A DNA stretch of 64,000 nt from Ottowia testudinis (GCF_017498525.1 NZ_CP071796.1:1922001-1986000), one strand, 5' to 3'. Counted from the first letter of the stretch, positions 35,433 through 48,522 are shown. Notes: generated by a model from the sequence alone, not told the origin. Program-made: numbers and translations.

Positions 35433-36362
35433 ATGGCCTGGATGAACAGTCAGTCCTCTTCCGACGCGGCGGCCAGCGATTCCTTGCGTGCCGCGCCCGT
35501 TGCGCCACGTTCAAGCGCTGAACCCGAGCCTGCGCCAGCGCGTCGCCAGGCGCACTGGCGCGTCGAGTCGCTGGATTTTGGGGCCATCGACCGCGCGCGC
35601 ATCGCGGCGCGCGAGGACTTGTTCTATTTGCTGGTCAGTGCGTCCTTCATCGAATCCGGCTCTGATCTGTACACCCGCAACCTGTCGGATCATTACGCCG
35701 ATTACCCGGAAGTTGCGGCGTGGCTGCGCGACTACTGGGAGCACGAGGAGCTGCAGCACGGCCGCGCTTTTGAGCGCTACGTCAAAGCCGCTTGGCCCGA
35801 GTTTCCGTGGCAGACCGCCTTTGAGAGCTTCATCGCCGAATACGGCCCGCTGTGCACCATGGAAGAGCTGGAGCCCGACCGCGCGCTGGAGCTGGCCGCG
35901 CGCTGCGTGGTCGAGACCGGCACCACCACCTACTACCAAACCCTGCGCGAGCTGAGCGACGAGCCGGTGCTGACCGACATGCTCGGCCGCATCCGCGCGG
36001 ACGAGGTCAACCACTACAAGCACTTTCTGGCCTATTTCAAGCAATTGCGCGCCGCGCCGGGCGCAAAGCCGTCCTCGCGCCTGCGCGTGGCCCGGGTGGT
36101 GTACCAGCGCCTGCTGGAGCTGCGCGAGAGCGATTCCGACGTCGCGCTTCGCCACGTGTGGGCGCACAAGGGGGGCATGTTTGCCGATGGCGCCCAGAGC
36201 TTTGAAGAGATCAGCCGCCGCATCTACCAGCTGGTCAGCAGCCGCTTGCCGGCCGATCAGGCGGTGCGCATGCTGCTCAAGCCGCTGATGCTGCCGCGCA
36301 AGGTGGAGAGCTGGATCGAAAAACCCCTGGCTGGCCTGGCGCGGCGCGTGGTGGCGTCATGA
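35433..36362 (+). CDS. Ferritin-like di-iron protein
   Basis: 309 residues from the ATG at 35433 (or 35442). After a Ser/Ala/Pro-rich N-terminus comes a four-helix di-iron fold: ASFIESGSDLYTRN, YWEHEELQHGRAFERY, VVETGTTTYYQTL and DEVNHYKHFLAYF give E...EExxH...E...DExxH ligands. Related to acyl-ACP desaturase-like/ferritin-like oxidases. The substrate is unknown. Confidence 0.7.
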   Translation: MAWMNSQSSSDAAASDSLRAAPVAPRSSAEPEPAPARRQAHWRVESLDFGAIDRARIAAREDLFYLLVSASFIESGSDLYTRNLSDHYADYPEVAAWLRDYWEHEELQHGRAFERYVKAAWPEFPWQTAFESFIAEYGPLCTMEELEPDRALELAARCVVETGTTTYYQTLRELSDEPVLTDMLGRIRADEVNHYKHFLAYFKQLRAAPGAKPSSRLRVARVVYQRLLELRESDSDVALRHVWAHKGGMFADGAQSFEEISRRIYQLVSSRLPADQAVRMLLKPLMLPRKVESWIEKPLAGLARRVVAS

Positions 36363-36485
36363 GCGCATCTTGGCGGCCTGCCTTCTAGGGACGAAAAAAG
36401 CCGCTGGCGCTTGGTGCCGCCTCGTGTGGCCGGGTTTGAAAAAAACGCCATGAGAAGAAGGGTTGAATAGGCCGTTTGCGATGGA

Positions 36486-36529
36486 CGCAAGCCTGCGGGC
36501 AGCTATTCAATCCATAGCGTTTTCAAGCC
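36486..36529 (-). repeat. Palindromic element half-copy upstream of smc
   Basis: GCGGGCAGCTATTCAATCC and ATAGCGTTTTCAAGCC in the 266-bp gap before smc. Confidence 0.55.
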
Positions 36530-36628
36530 TCTGGGCGGGCGGGCCCAGGCCTGCCGCGCGGGTATCATTCAAGCTTTGTCCGCGCGGACCCGCCGCGCTG
36601 GCGGCTTCAGCGGTTTTCTCCCTCTCCC

Positions 36629-39600
36629 GTGCGTCTCAACTCGATCAAGCTTTCGGGCTTCAAGTCCTTCGCCGAACCCACCAATTTCATGCTGCCGGGC
36701 CAGCTGGTCGGCGTGGTGGGCCCCAACGGTTGCGGCAAGTCCAACATCATGGACGCCGTGCGCTGGGTGCTGGGCGAAAGCAAGGCCAGTGAACTGCGCG
36801 GCGAGTCGATGCAGGACGTCATCTTCAACGGCACCACCACGCGCAAACCGGCGTCGCGTTCGTCCGTTGAATTGGTGTTCGACAACGCCGACCACCGCGC
36901 CGGCGGCCAGTGGGCGCAGTTTGCCGAGATTTCGGTCAAGCGCGTGCTGACGCGCGACGGCACCAGCAGCTACTACATCAACAACCAGCCGGTGCGCCGG
37001 CGTGATGTGCAGGACGTGTTCCTGGGCACGGGCCTGGGCCCGCGCGCCTACGCCATCATCGGCCAGGGCACCATCAGCCGCATCATCGAATCGCGCCCCG
37101 AAGAGCTGCGCCTGTTCCTGGAAGAAGCGGCCGGCGTCAGCAAATACAAGGAGCGCCGGCGCGAGACGGAAAACCGCCTGACCGACACGCGCGAGAACCT
37201 GACGCGCGTCGAAGACATCCTGCGCGAGTTGAACGCCAACCTGGAGAAGCTGGAAAAGCAGGCCGAGGTCGCGCAGCAATACCAAAACCTGCAAGCGTCG
37301 GCGCAGCTCAAGCAGAACCAGCTCTGGTTTTTGAAGCGCGCCGAAGCGGAAGAAGGCCAGGTCAAGCTCAAGGCGGATGCGGACAAGGCCGTCAACGACC
37401 TCGAATCGCGCGTGGCCGATCTGCGCCACGTCGAGGCCGATCTGGAAACGATTAGACAGGCGCACTACGCAGCGGGCGATCAGGTGAACCAGGCGCAGGG
37501 CCTGCTGTACGAAGCCAGCGCTGAAGTCGGCCGGCTGGAGGCCGAAATCCGCTTCGTGGTGGAAGGCCGCCAGCGCGCCGAGCAGCGCCTGGTGCAGCTG
37601 AAAGAGCAGATCGCCCAATGGGCCGCGCGCAAGCAGGAGGCCGAGGACGAAATCGAGCACCTGGCCGCGCAGGGCGAGCAGGCCGAAGAACAAGCCATCA
37701 CCCTCGCCGCGCAGTTGGAAGAGCAACAAGGCGCGTTGCCCGACCTGGAAGACGCGCTGCGGCAGGCGCAGGGCAAATCCGCCGAGCAGCGCACCGCCGT
37801 CGGCCAGGTGCAGCAGCAGATCCAGGTGCTGGCGGCCGAGCAGCGCGGGATCGAGGAGCAAACGCGCCAGTTGAACGCGCGGCGCGACAAACTGGCCGCC
37901 GACAAGAACGCGCTGGCCGCGCCCGACGAGCAGCGCCTGCTCAATCTGCAATCGCAACTCAGCGCCGCGCAGGAAAGCCACGAAGTCACCGACGCCCGCC
38001 TGCACGAGCTGCAAGACAGCGTTCCGCAGCTCGACGACGCCCGCCGCGCCGCCCAGCAGGCCGTCAATGCCGAAAGTGCGAAGCACGCCGACCTCACGGC
38101 GCGGCTGGAGGCGCTGAAAGCGCTGCAGGAAAAGGTCAAGACCGACGGCAAGCTCAAGCCCTGGCTGCAAAAGCACGGGCTGGACGGGCTGCAAGGGCTG
38201 TGGAGCCGCATCCATGTGGAGCCCGGCTGGGAAAACGCGCTGGAAGCCGCGCTGCGCGAGCGCATGGCGGCGCTCGAAGTCAGCCGCCTGGACATGGTGC
38301 GCGCCTTCGCCGCCGACGCGCCGCCGGCCAAGCTGGCCTTCTACAGCCCGCCCAGCGCGGCGCTGCCCGAAGCGCCCGGCGCGCTGCCGCGCCTGGCCGA
38401 TCTGCTGCGGCTGAACGATGCGGGGCAAAAGGCGCTGCTGGCCGACTGGCTGGCCGGCTGCTACACCAGCGATAGCATCGAATCGGCGCTGGGTATGCGC
38501 GAGCGGCTGAAAATCGGTGAAGCCATCTACGTGAAAAGCGGTCATTGCGTCACCGCCCACAGCGTCAGCTTCTACGCGCCTGATTCCGAACAAGCCGGTC
38601 TGCTGGCGCGTGCGCAGGAAATCGAGAACCTGGAAAAGCAGCAGCGCGCCCAGTCGCTCATCAGCGAGGAAGCGCGCAACGCCCTGATCAAGGCCGAGGC
38701 CGCCTACAGCGACGCCAGCCAGCGCCTGTCGACCACGCGGCGCGAAGCGGCCGAGGCGCAGCAGCGCGCGCACGAATTGCAGGTTGAGACGCTGCGCCTG
38801 ACGCAGCTGGCCGAGCAGACCCGCGCGCGCAGCGAGCAGATCGCTGGCGATCTGGCCGAAGTCGATGCCAGCCTGGACGAGTTGCAGGAGCGCCGCGTGA
38901 CGGCCGAAGCGCGCTTTGAAGAGCTGGACATGCAACTGGCCGACACGCAGGAGCGCCACGCGCAACTGGACGAGCGCGTGATCGACGCCGAGCGCAAGCT
39001 GGCCGAGGCGCGCGAGCAGCAGCGCACGTTGGAGCGCCAGGCGCAAGAGGCCACCTTCGCCCAGCGCAGCCTGCAGGCGCGGCGCGGCGAGCTGGCGCGC
39101 ACCATCGACACCGCCACCCAACAGGCCGCCAGCATCGACGCCGAACAGCAGCGCGCGCAGGACGAACTCACGCGCCTGACCGACGCCGCCGCGCAGGCCG
39201 GGTTGCAAACCGCACTGGCGCTGAAGCTGGAGCGCGAGCAGGCTCTGGGCGCGCAGCGCAGCACCTACGACGACCTGACCACCAAGCTGCGCGCGTCCGA
39301 CGAACGCCGCCTGCAGTTCGAGCGCGAGCTCGATCCGCTGCGCCAGCGCATCACCGACCTGCAACTGAAAGAACAGGCCGCGCGTCTGGGCACCGAGCAG
39401 TACACGCAACATCTGGCCGACGCCCAAGCCGACTTGGCGGCGGTGGAGCAGTCCATCCTCGAGGGCAACGTGCGCCTGCAAGGCCTGCAGGGCGACATCG
39501 ACCGGCTGCACCGCGACATCCAGGCGCTGGGCGCCGTCAACCTGGCGGCGCTGGACGAGCTGACCACGGCGCGCGAGCGCAAGCAGTTCCTCGACGCGCA

Positions 39601-40144
39601 GAACGCCGACCTGACCGAGGCCATGACCACGCTGGAAGACGCCATCAAGAAAATCGATGCCGAAACGCGCGATCTGCTGGGCGGCACCTTCAACACCGTC
39701 AACGAGCATTTCGGCCGCATGTTCCCCGAGCTGTTCGGCGGCGGCCATGCGCGGCTGGTGATGACGGGCGAGGAAATCTTGGATTCCGGCGTGCAGGTCA
39801 TGGCGCAGCCGCCGGGCAAGAAGAACCAGACGATTCATCTGCTGTCGGGCGGCGAGAAAGCGCTGACGGCCATTGCGCTGGTGTTCGCCATCTTCCAGCT
39901 CAACCCGGCGCCGTTCTGCCTGCTGGACGAGGTCGATGCGCCGCTGGACGACGCCAACACCGAGCGCTATTCAAAACTGGTGACGAAGATGAGCGGGCAG
40001 GGCACGCAATTCCTGTTCATCAGCCACAACAAGATCGCCATGGAAATGGCCGAGCAGTTGATTGGCGTGACGATGCAGGAGCAGGGCGTCTCGCGCATCG
40101 TGGCGGTGGACATGGAAAGCGCCGTCACCATGGCGGAAACATGA
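36629..40144 (+). CDS. smc: Chromosome segregation ATPase SMC
   Basis: 1171 residues from a GTG at 36629 (MRLNSIKLSGFKSF). N-terminal Walker A GPNGCGKSN (31-39), long coiled coils from about 170, a hinge near 500-640, a second coiled coil to about 1000, then the signature LSGGEKALTAIALVF and Walker B FCLLDEVDAPLD. SMC compacts and segregates chromosomes with ScpA/ScpB. It is followed by zipA and ligA, as in related bacteria. A very long open frame on the opposite strand is a GC-skew shadow. Confidence 0.97.
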   Translation: MRLNSIKLSGFKSFAEPTNFMLPGQLVGVVGPNGCGKSNIMDAVRWVLGESKASELRGESMQDVIFNGTTTRKPASRSSVELVFDNADHRAGGQWAQFAEISVKRVLTRDGTSSYYINNQPVRRRDVQDVFLGTGLGPRAYAIIGQGTISRIIESRPEELRLFLEEAAGVSKYKERRRETENRLTDTRENLTRVEDILRELNANLEKLEKQAEVAQQYQNLQASAQLKQNQLWFLKRAEAEEGQVKLKADADKAVNDLESRVADLRHVEADLETIRQAHYAAGDQVNQAQGLLYEASAEVGRLEAEIRFVVEGRQRAEQRLVQLKEQIAQWAARKQEAEDEIEHLAAQGEQAEEQAITLAAQLEEQQGALPDLEDALRQAQGKSAEQRTAVGQVQQQIQVLAAEQRGIEEQTRQLNARRDKLAADKNALAAPDEQRLLNLQSQLSAAQESHEVTDARLHELQDSVPQLDDARRAAQQAVNAESAKHADLTARLEALKALQEKVKTDGKLKPWLQKHGLDGLQGLWSRIHVEPGWENALEAALRERMAALEVSRLDMVRAFAADAPPAKLAFYSPPSAALPEAPGALPRLADLLRLNDAGQKALLADWLAGCYTSDSIESALGMRERLKIGEAIYVKSGHCVTAHSVSFYAPDSEQAGLLARAQEIENLEKQQRAQSLISEEARNALIKAEAAYSDASQRLSTTRREAAEAQQRAHELQVETLRLTQLAEQTRARSEQIAGDLAEVDASLDELQERRVTAEARFEELDMQLADTQERHAQLDERVIDAERKLAEAREQQRTLERQAQEATFAQRSLQARRGELARTIDTATQQAASIDAEQQRAQDELTRLTDAAAQAGLQTALALKLEREQALGAQRSTYDDLTTKLRASDERRLQFERELDPLRQRITDLQLKEQAARLGTEQYTQHLADAQADLAAVEQSILEGNVRLQGLQGDIDRLHRDIQALGAVNLAALDELTTARERKQFLDAQNADLTEAMTTLEDAIKKIDAETRDLLGGTFNTVNEHFGRMFPELFGGGHARLVMTGEEILDSGVQVMAQPPGKKNQTIHLLSGGEKALTAIALVFAIFQLNPAPFCLLDEVDAPLDDANTERYSKLVTKMSGQGTQFLFISHNKIAMEMAEQLIGVTMQEQGVSRIVAVDMESAVTMAET

Positions 40145-40279
40145 TGCACCCGCCTGAGTCGCTGCGCGCCTTTCGGAGACATCGGAGGCCGGCGCAGATC
40201 CGCCCACGATGGTTCCGGCATAGCCCGCTCCGCGGTGCTTGGGCAGCTTAAAGGGTAATCCGATGAGAGGAACGTCGGG

Positions 40280-41383
40280 ATGAGTTCTCTACAAGTGGGC
40301 TTGGCCGTGGCCGGCGGTCTGATTCTGGGCGGCGTGATCGCCTACAACACCTGGAACGCGCGCCGCCACGAGCCGCGCCAGGCGCAGCCCGACACGCAGC
40401 CGCAGCCCTTGCCCGAGCAACGGGTCGAACCCGTCATTGACGGCGCCATGGCCGAGCCCGAGCGGCGCGAGCCCGTGCTCGACCCCGACATGGACAACCG
40501 GCCGCCGCCTGACTTCGCCACCACCTCCACACTGGCCATGCTGCCGCTGCCCGACCGGCGCCCGCGCATGGACGCGCTGATCGACGTCATCGCCCCGATC
40601 GCGCTCGATGGCCGCGTGGTCTCCGGCGACGCGCTGCTGGCCGCGTTGCCGGCCACGCGCCGCGTGGGCAGCAAACCGTTTGCCGTCGAAGGCCAGAACG
40701 AACGCAGCGGCGAATGGGAGCACCCGGTGGCCGGACAGCGCTACACCACTTGCCAGGCCGGTGTGCAATTGGCCAACCGCACCGGCGCGCTGAACGAGAT
40801 CGAGTATTCCGAATTCGTCATGAAGGCGCAGCACTACGCCGACGCCGTGGGCGGCGCGCCCGACTTTCCCGAGATGCTGGAAGAAGTTGCACGGGCCCGC
40901 GAGCTGGACCAGTTCGCCGGTCAGCACGATGCGCAGCTCGGCTTCACGCTGCGCGCGCGCGGCACCGCGTGGAGCCCGGGTTTCGTGCAGCAGCAGGCCG
41001 CCAAACTGGGCTTCGTGGCCGGCGCCATCCCTGGGCGCATGGTGTTGCCCTCGTCCGAGCCGGGACTGCCGCCGATCCTGGATCTGAGCTTCGATGCGCA
41101 GGCAGCGCTGTCGGATGACCTGGCTCACTCGGCGCTCAAGGAAATCACGCTCAACCTCGACGTTCCGCAAGTGCACCGCCACGAGCGGCCTTTTGCGCGC
41201 CTGCGCGACGCCGCCTTCACGCTGGCCGAGGCGATGGGCGGCGTCATCACCGACGATGCCGGCCAGCCGCTGCGCTCCGAAACCATCGACACCATCGGCG
41301 CTGATCTTGAGCGCCTGTACGGCACGCTGGAGGCGCACGACCTGGCGGCCGGATCGCCCCAGGCGCGCCGCCTGTTCAGTTGA
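40280..41383 (+). CDS. zipA: Cell division protein ZipA
   Basis: 367 residues. An N-terminal membrane anchor (LAVAGGLILGGVIAYN, 9-24) is followed by a Pro/Gln/Glu-rich linker (about 30-100) and a C-terminal FtsZ-binding domain (about 220-350). The order smc-zipA-ligA supports the call. It tethers FtsZ to the membrane. The 135-bp gap before it holds a low-grade copy of a GC-rich repeat (GCCCGCTCCGCGG). Confidence 0.85.
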   Translation: MSSLQVGLAVAGGLILGGVIAYNTWNARRHEPRQAQPDTQPQPLPEQRVEPVIDGAMAEPERREPVLDPDMDNRPPPDFATTSTLAMLPLPDRRPRMDALIDVIAPIALDGRVVSGDALLAALPATRRVGSKPFAVEGQNERSGEWEHPVAGQRYTTCQAGVQLANRTGALNEIEYSEFVMKAQHYADAVGGAPDFPEMLEEVARARELDQFAGQHDAQLGFTLRARGTAWSPGFVQQQAAKLGFVAGAIPGRMVLPSSEPGLPPILDLSFDAQAALSDDLAHSALKEITLNLDVPQVHRHERPFARLRDAAFTLAEAMGGVITDDAGQPLRSETIDTIGADLERLYGTLEAHDLAAGSPQARRLFS

Positions 41384-41393
41384 GCGCCTCAAG

Positions 41394-41447
41394 CTTTTTT
41401 GGCCTGTAGCGCCCGGCTGACAAGCGCCAGCAGCTATGGTTTTTGAG
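41394..41447 (-). repeat. Palindromic element between zipA and ligA
   Basis: GGCTGACAAGCGCCAGCAGC followed by TATGGTTTTTGAG, 11 bp after the zipA stop. Confidence 0.75.
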
Positions 41448-41453
41448 TTTATT

Positions 41454-41553
41454 CTTGAACGCAAAGATCGCAAGGATGGCGCAAAAGATGCGAAAGAAAA
41501 CCGATGAAAATCCTTTGCGAGTTTTTCTCAAACTCCGCGCTCTTGCGTTCAAA
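41454..41553. repeat. Long intra-operon palindrome, copy C
   Basis: 100 bp. The left arm starts TTGAACGCAAAGATCGCAAG; the right arm ends CTCTTGCGTTCAAA. It sits between zipA and ligA. Confidence 0.8.
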
Positions 41554-41572
41554 GGCATTCGGTTCAGCGTAA

Positions 41573-44877
<3,305 letters not shown>

Positions 44878-44881
44878 CACT

Positions 44882-44935
44882 TCAAAAAATATAGCTGCTC
44901 GCGCTTGATGGACAAGCGCTGCGTGCCAATTTGGC
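44882..44935 (+). repeat. Palindromic element after the ROK kinase
   Basis: ATAGCTGCTCGCGCTTGATG and GACAAGCGCTGCGTGCC, nearly consensus, 5 bp after the stop codon. Confidence 0.9.
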
Positions 44936-45055
44936 TGTAATTATTCGAGCGGCCGTCAACCCGTGCGCGGGCTCGCCCGCTTTACATGGGCAGATTACAG
45001 TGGTGTGCCGGGCCGCCGCGAGCGCGGCGCCGAAACCTTTCAAGGGGCAGCGGAC

Positions 45056-45544
45056 ATGGTGTTTCAGTGTTCATCTTCTCTGGCCCGGCGCGCGGCGCTG
45101 GGCACGGCCGGCGCCGCGCTGGCGTTGCTGACGGGCTGCGTGGTGGCGCCGGTGGAGGCCTACGACATGGGCGCGCCGGTGGTCTACACCGCCCCCGGCT
45201 ACGCGTCCTACCACGGGCCGGCGTACTACCGCGCGCCTTATTACGCACCGTATTGGGGCCCTTCGCTGTCGCTGGGCATCCATGGTGGTTTCGGTGGAAG
45301 TGGTGGTCATTGGCGTGGGCCGCCCGGGCGCGGCGGCGGCCACTGGCAGCGTCCGCCAAGCGCCGGCGGTGGTCATTGGCAAAGGCCGCCCGGCGCTGGC
45401 GGCGGCCACGCGCCCCGGCCGCCGGGCGCCGCTGGTGGCGTCCGGCCACCTCGGCCGCCCGCGGGTGGCAGCCGCTGGCAGCCGGGCTTTGAAAGCGGCA
45501 GTCTGGGCGGCGGCGGCTCGCAGGGTGGTCAGAATATGCCTTGA
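45056..45544 (+). CDS. Gly/Pro-rich lipoprotein
   Basis: 162 residues. Signal peptide with lipobox LTGC (Cys28). The middle is Tyr/Pro-rich (YHGPAYYRAPYYAPYWGP). From about 80 there are tandem repeats of the GGGHWQRPP type (about 11 residues each) ending in a Gly-rich tail. Low-complexity surface lipoprotein of unknown role. Confidence 0.7.
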   Translation: MVFQCSSSLARRAALGTAGAALALLTGCVVAPVEAYDMGAPVVYTAPGYASYHGPAYYRAPYYAPYWGPSLSLGIHGGFGGSGGHWRGPPGRGGGHWQRPPSAGGGHWQRPPGAGGGHAPRPPGAAGGVRPPRPPAGGSRWQPGFESGSLGGGGSQGGQNMP

Positions 45545-45586
45545 AAAAGCAGAGGCCCCACCGCGCACGCAAAGGGCGCCCGCCAA

Positions 45587-46141
45587 ATGCCCGATGATCG
45601 GGCCATGGCCATCCACGAGATCTTGAAAATGGGCGATGCGCGCCTGCTGCGCGTCGCGCAACCCGTCCGCGAATTCGACACCGATGCGCTGCATTTGCTG
45701 GTGCGCGACATGTTCGAGACCATGCGCGCGGTCGATGGCGCCGGCTTGGCAGCGCCGCAGATTGGCGTCGATCTGCAGCTGGTGATCTTCGGCACCGGCG
45801 CCGCCAACTCCCGCTATCCCGAGGCACCGGCGGTGCCGCGCACGGTGCTGTGCAACCCCGTCGTCACGCCGCTCGGCGATGAGGAAGAAGAGGGTTGGGA
45901 AGGCTGCCTTTCGGTGCCCGGGCTGCGCGGCGTGGTGCCGCGCTGGCGGCGCATCCGCTACAGCGGGTTCGATCCCTACGGCGACGCCATCAGGCGCGAA
46001 GCCGAGGGTTTTCATGCCCGGGTGGTGCAGCACGAGTGCGACCATCTCATCGGCAAGCTGTATCCGATGCGGGTGCGCGACTTAGCGCGCTTTGGCTTTA
46101 CCGAGGTGCTGTTTCCCGGCCTGGATGCCGCCGGCGATTGA
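45587..46141 (+). CDS. def: Peptide deformylase
   Basis: 184 residues (or 178 from the ATG at 45605, the usual [11 protein letters not shown] start). The three motifs are [10 protein letters not shown] (51-60), EGCLSVPG (105-112, metal Cys107) and QHECDHL (148-154, with His149, Glu150 and His153). It removes the formyl group from nascent proteins. The usual neighbour fmt is absent; this may be a second deformylase. Confidence 0.93.
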   Translation: MPDDRAMAIHEILKMGDARLLRVAQPVREFDTDALHLLVRDMFETMRAVDGAGLAAPQIGVDLQLVIFGTGAANSRYPEAPAVPRTVLCNPVVTPLGDEEEEGWEGCLSVPGLRGVVPRWRRIRYSGFDPYGDAIRREAEGFHARVVQHECDHLIGKLYPMRVRDLARFGFTEVLFPGLDAAGD

Positions 46142-46223
46142 TCAAAAAGCGCCACGGAGCAGGCCAGGCGGGGACGCCGGGGTCGGCTTCGACCCGGCCA
46201 CCCAGCGCCACCGGAGGATTCCC

Positions 46224-46250
46224 AAAAAAAGAGGGCCCTTGCGGGCCCCT
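46224..46250 (-). terminator. Terminator after the NlpC/P60 gene
   Basis: GGGCCC-TTGC-GGGCCC with a run of seven A on its left, so on the minus strand it reads as a hairpin followed by U residues. It lies 56 bp beyond the stop of the NlpC/P60 gene. Confidence 0.75.
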
Positions 46251-46306
46251 ACCTTTGGAGGAGGTAAAAATGATCAGGTCAGCCCGCTTTGCTCTTGCGC
46301 CTGTTC

Positions 46307-46978
46307 TCAAATGCTGCTGTCGCCAGCGGCCGGCGTGGCCGGTGCGGCTGTTTCGGGCGCCGAGCGGCCGAAGCTGCCGCCCAGGCGCACCGTGGTGGGG
46401 GCGGGCGAGTCGCGGTCGATCACACGCGACGAATTGGCGGCTTTGGCGCTCTGTTCGCCGCTGAGCACGCGGCGCGCGCCGTCAAAGCGGTTTTGCCAGT
46501 AGCCGATGTTCATGCTCTCGACCCGCACGTGCGAACCCGAGCGCGGCGAATGGATGAACTTCCCATCGCCCATATAGATGCCGACGTGGCTGTAGCTGCG
46601 GCGCATGGTGTTGAAGAACACCAGGTCACCGGGCTTCAGCTCGGCCTTCTCGATCTTGGCGGTGGAAGCGGCTTGGTCGGCGGCGGTGCGCGGCAGCAGC
46701 AGGCCGGCGGTTTGCTGGACCATGGCGCGCACGAAGCCGCTGCAATCGAAACCCGTGTCGGCCGAGGTGCCGCCCATGCGGTAAGGCACGCCCAGCGAGC
46801 CCATGGCGTTCATGACCAGCTCGGCGGCGCGGTCGGTGGCTTGTTGAATGGAGTCACCCAAGCGAGTGGCCAGGCCCTTCTGCGTCAGAAGATTGCCCAA
46901 TTCATCCTGGGTGGGGGCCGCATTGGCGGTGTGAATACCGGCTGCAAGCAGTATCAAGGCGGCAATTTTTTTCTTCAT
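46307..46978 (-). CDS. NlpC/P60 peptidoglycan hydrolase
   Basis: 223 residues from the ATG at 46978. Signal peptide to about 21 (HTANA|AP). The NlpC/P60 domain has catalytic Cys79 in DTGFDCSGFVR, His131 in SHVGIYMG and His143 in FIHSP. It cuts peptide bonds in peptidoglycan (typically gamma-D-Glu-DAP). The tail is Ser/Ala-rich. Confidence 0.9.
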   Translation of the reverse strand: MKKKIAALILLAAGIHTANAAPTQDELGNLLTQKGLATRLGDSIQQATDRAAELVMNAMGSLGVPYRMGGTSADTGFDCSGFVRAMVQQTAGLLLPRTAADQAASTAKIEKAELKPGDLVFFNTMRRSYSHVGIYMGDGKFIHSPRSGSHVRVESMNIGYWQNRFDGARRVLSGEQSAKAANSSRVIDRDSPAPTTVRLGGSFGRSAPETAAPATPAAGDSSI

Positions 46979-47323
46979 CGATCCGTCTGGTACAGGGCCG
47001 CGAGGTCGGGCCAAGGGGGGAATGCGGTGCGGCGACGCGGCTGCATCCAACTTTGGTACTACCGTCTACCCACTTTTGGGTAGCGCGCGTAGTGTAGGAC
47101 AACCGCTTGCGCCAGCGCGGGATGATAGCCCACGAAATCTTGGGAATTACCCTCGGTTTTTGCGCCACATCATCCAGAAATGCCAGAGGGCGGAACTTGT
47201 TGGCAGGCGCCTGGCCGCTCGCGGGGCGGCGCCCGGCGGTGTGCCGGCGCGCGTGACGGCTAAAAATTTGCACAATCGCCTTCATGGGGCCGCGCCGCGG
47301 CCCGCAAACAGGAGACTGCACGC
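46979..47323. other. 345-bp intergenic stretch with an isolated palindrome
   Basis: Between the divergent NlpC and sugar dehydrogenase genes. The only clear structure is CTACCCA-CTTT-TGGGTAG at 47066-47083, a perfect 7-bp stem that lacks a terminator tail and could be an operator. GGAGACTGC near 47310 is the likely ribosome site of the dehydrogenase. No coding region is evident. Confidence 0.6.
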
Positions 47324-48475
47324 ATGTCCAAGCCATCGAGGGGCGGTAAGGCGCGGCGCGCCGCCATGTGCCTGACACTGACGATGATCGCCGGGCTGAC
47401 GTGGTCTCAGGCATCGGCCATGCCCAAGGCGCAGACAGTGGCCAGCGGCCTGCAGCACCCTTGGGCGGTGGCGTTCTTGCCCGAGGGGCGCTTTCTGGTC
47501 ACCGAACGGCCCGGCCGGCTGCGCGTGGTCGAGGCCGACGGCAAGCTGCAACCACCTATGCAGGGCTTGCCCGAAGTGGCCGCGGGCGGGCAGGGCGGGC
47601 TGCTGGACGTGATCACCGATTCAGACTTTGGCCGCAACCGCACCATCTACTTCTGCTTTTCCGAACCCGGCGCCGGCACCACCAACAGCACGGCGCTCGC
47701 GCGCGCCCGGCTGTCGGCCGATTTGAAGCGGCTGGACGGCGTGAAGATCATCTTCAGCCAGCGGCCCAAGGTCAGCAGCAGCGCGCACTTTGGCTGCCGC
47801 ATCGTCGAGCGGCGGGTGGATGGCAAGCCGGACGGTACTTTGTTTCTGACCCTGGGCGACCGATTTTCGCGCCGCGACGACGCGCAAACGCTGAACAACC
47901 ACCACGGCAAGATCGTGCGCGTCGGCAAGGATGGCAGCGTGCCCAAGGACAACCCCTTCGTCGGCCAAGCGGGCGTGCTGCCCGATATCTGGAGCCTCGG
48001 CCACCGCAACGTGCAAGGCGCCACACTGGCGCCGGATGGCACGTTTTGGACGCACGAACACGGTGCGCAAGGCGGCGACGAGATCAATCTGCCGCAACCC
48101 GGCCAGAACCACGGCTGGCCGCTGGTGAGTTTGGGCGTCAACTACGACGGCAGCAAGATCGGCACCGGCGAGAGCGCCAAGCCCGGCTTGGCGCCGCCCT
48201 TGCACCACTGGACACCGTCGATCGCGCCCTCGGGCATGGTTTTTTTAACCAGCGATCGCTATGGATCCGGATGGAAGGGCAACCTGTTCGCCGGTTCGCT
48301 CAAGTTCCAATACCTGAACCGCATCGAGCTGAAGGACGGCAAGGTGGTGGCCGAGCACAAGCTGCTCGAGGACGTGGGCCAGCGCATGCGCGACGTGCGT
48401 CAGGGTCCCGACGGCCTGCTCTACGTGGTGACCGACAGCCCCGCCGGCAAGCTGATCCGATTACTACCAAATTAA
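47324..48475 (+). CDS. PQQ-dependent aldose sugar dehydrogenase
   Basis: 383 residues. Signal peptide to about 32 (QASA|MP). The sorbosone/glucose dehydrogenase beta-propeller has LQHPWAVAFLPEGRFLVTER, SSAHFGCRIVE, LGDRFSRRDDAQTLNNHHGK, WSLGHRNVQGATL and THEHGAQGGDEINLP. These are Asd/YliI-type motifs; PQQ and Ca bind in the propeller. It oxidises aldoses in the periplasm. The last codons fall inside a palindromic element. Confidence 0.88.
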   Translation: MSKPSRGGKARRAAMCLTLTMIAGLTWSQASAMPKAQTVASGLQHPWAVAFLPEGRFLVTERPGRLRVVEADGKLQPPMQGLPEVAAGGQGGLLDVITDSDFGRNRTIYFCFSEPGAGTTNSTALARARLSADLKRLDGVKIIFSQRPKVSSSAHFGCRIVERRVDGKPDGTLFLTLGDRFSRRDDAQTLNNHHGKIVRVGKDGSVPKDNPFVGQAGVLPDIWSLGHRNVQGATLAPDGTFWTHEHGAQGGDEINLPQPGQNHGWPLVSLGVNYDGSKIGTGESAKPGLAPPLHHWTPSIAPSGMVFLTSDRYGSGWKGNLFAGSLKFQYLNRIELKDGKVVAEHKLLEDVGQRMRDVRQGPDGLLYVVTDSPAGKLIRLLPN

Positions 48476-48518
48476 TAGCTTGTCGCGCTTGATGGACAAG
48501 CACTAGAGGCATATTTGA
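48460..48518 (+). repeat. Palindromic element at the dehydrogenase 3' end
   Basis: AATAGCTTGTCGCGCTTGAT and GGACAAGCACTAGAGGC. It contains the stop codon of the dehydrogenase gene. Confidence 0.85.
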
Positions 48519-48522
48519 GGCA

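Noticed and set aside
36380-36450. Terminator after the ferritin-like gene
   Set aside because: A-rich runs and a GCCGCTGGCGC segment are present, but arms do not pair well with a following T run.
36569-39838. Very long open frame on the minus strand opposite smc
   Set aside because: It is antisense to a clear SMC protein; its translation is Arg/Leu/Gly-biased with no domain. High GC at third positions creates such shadows.
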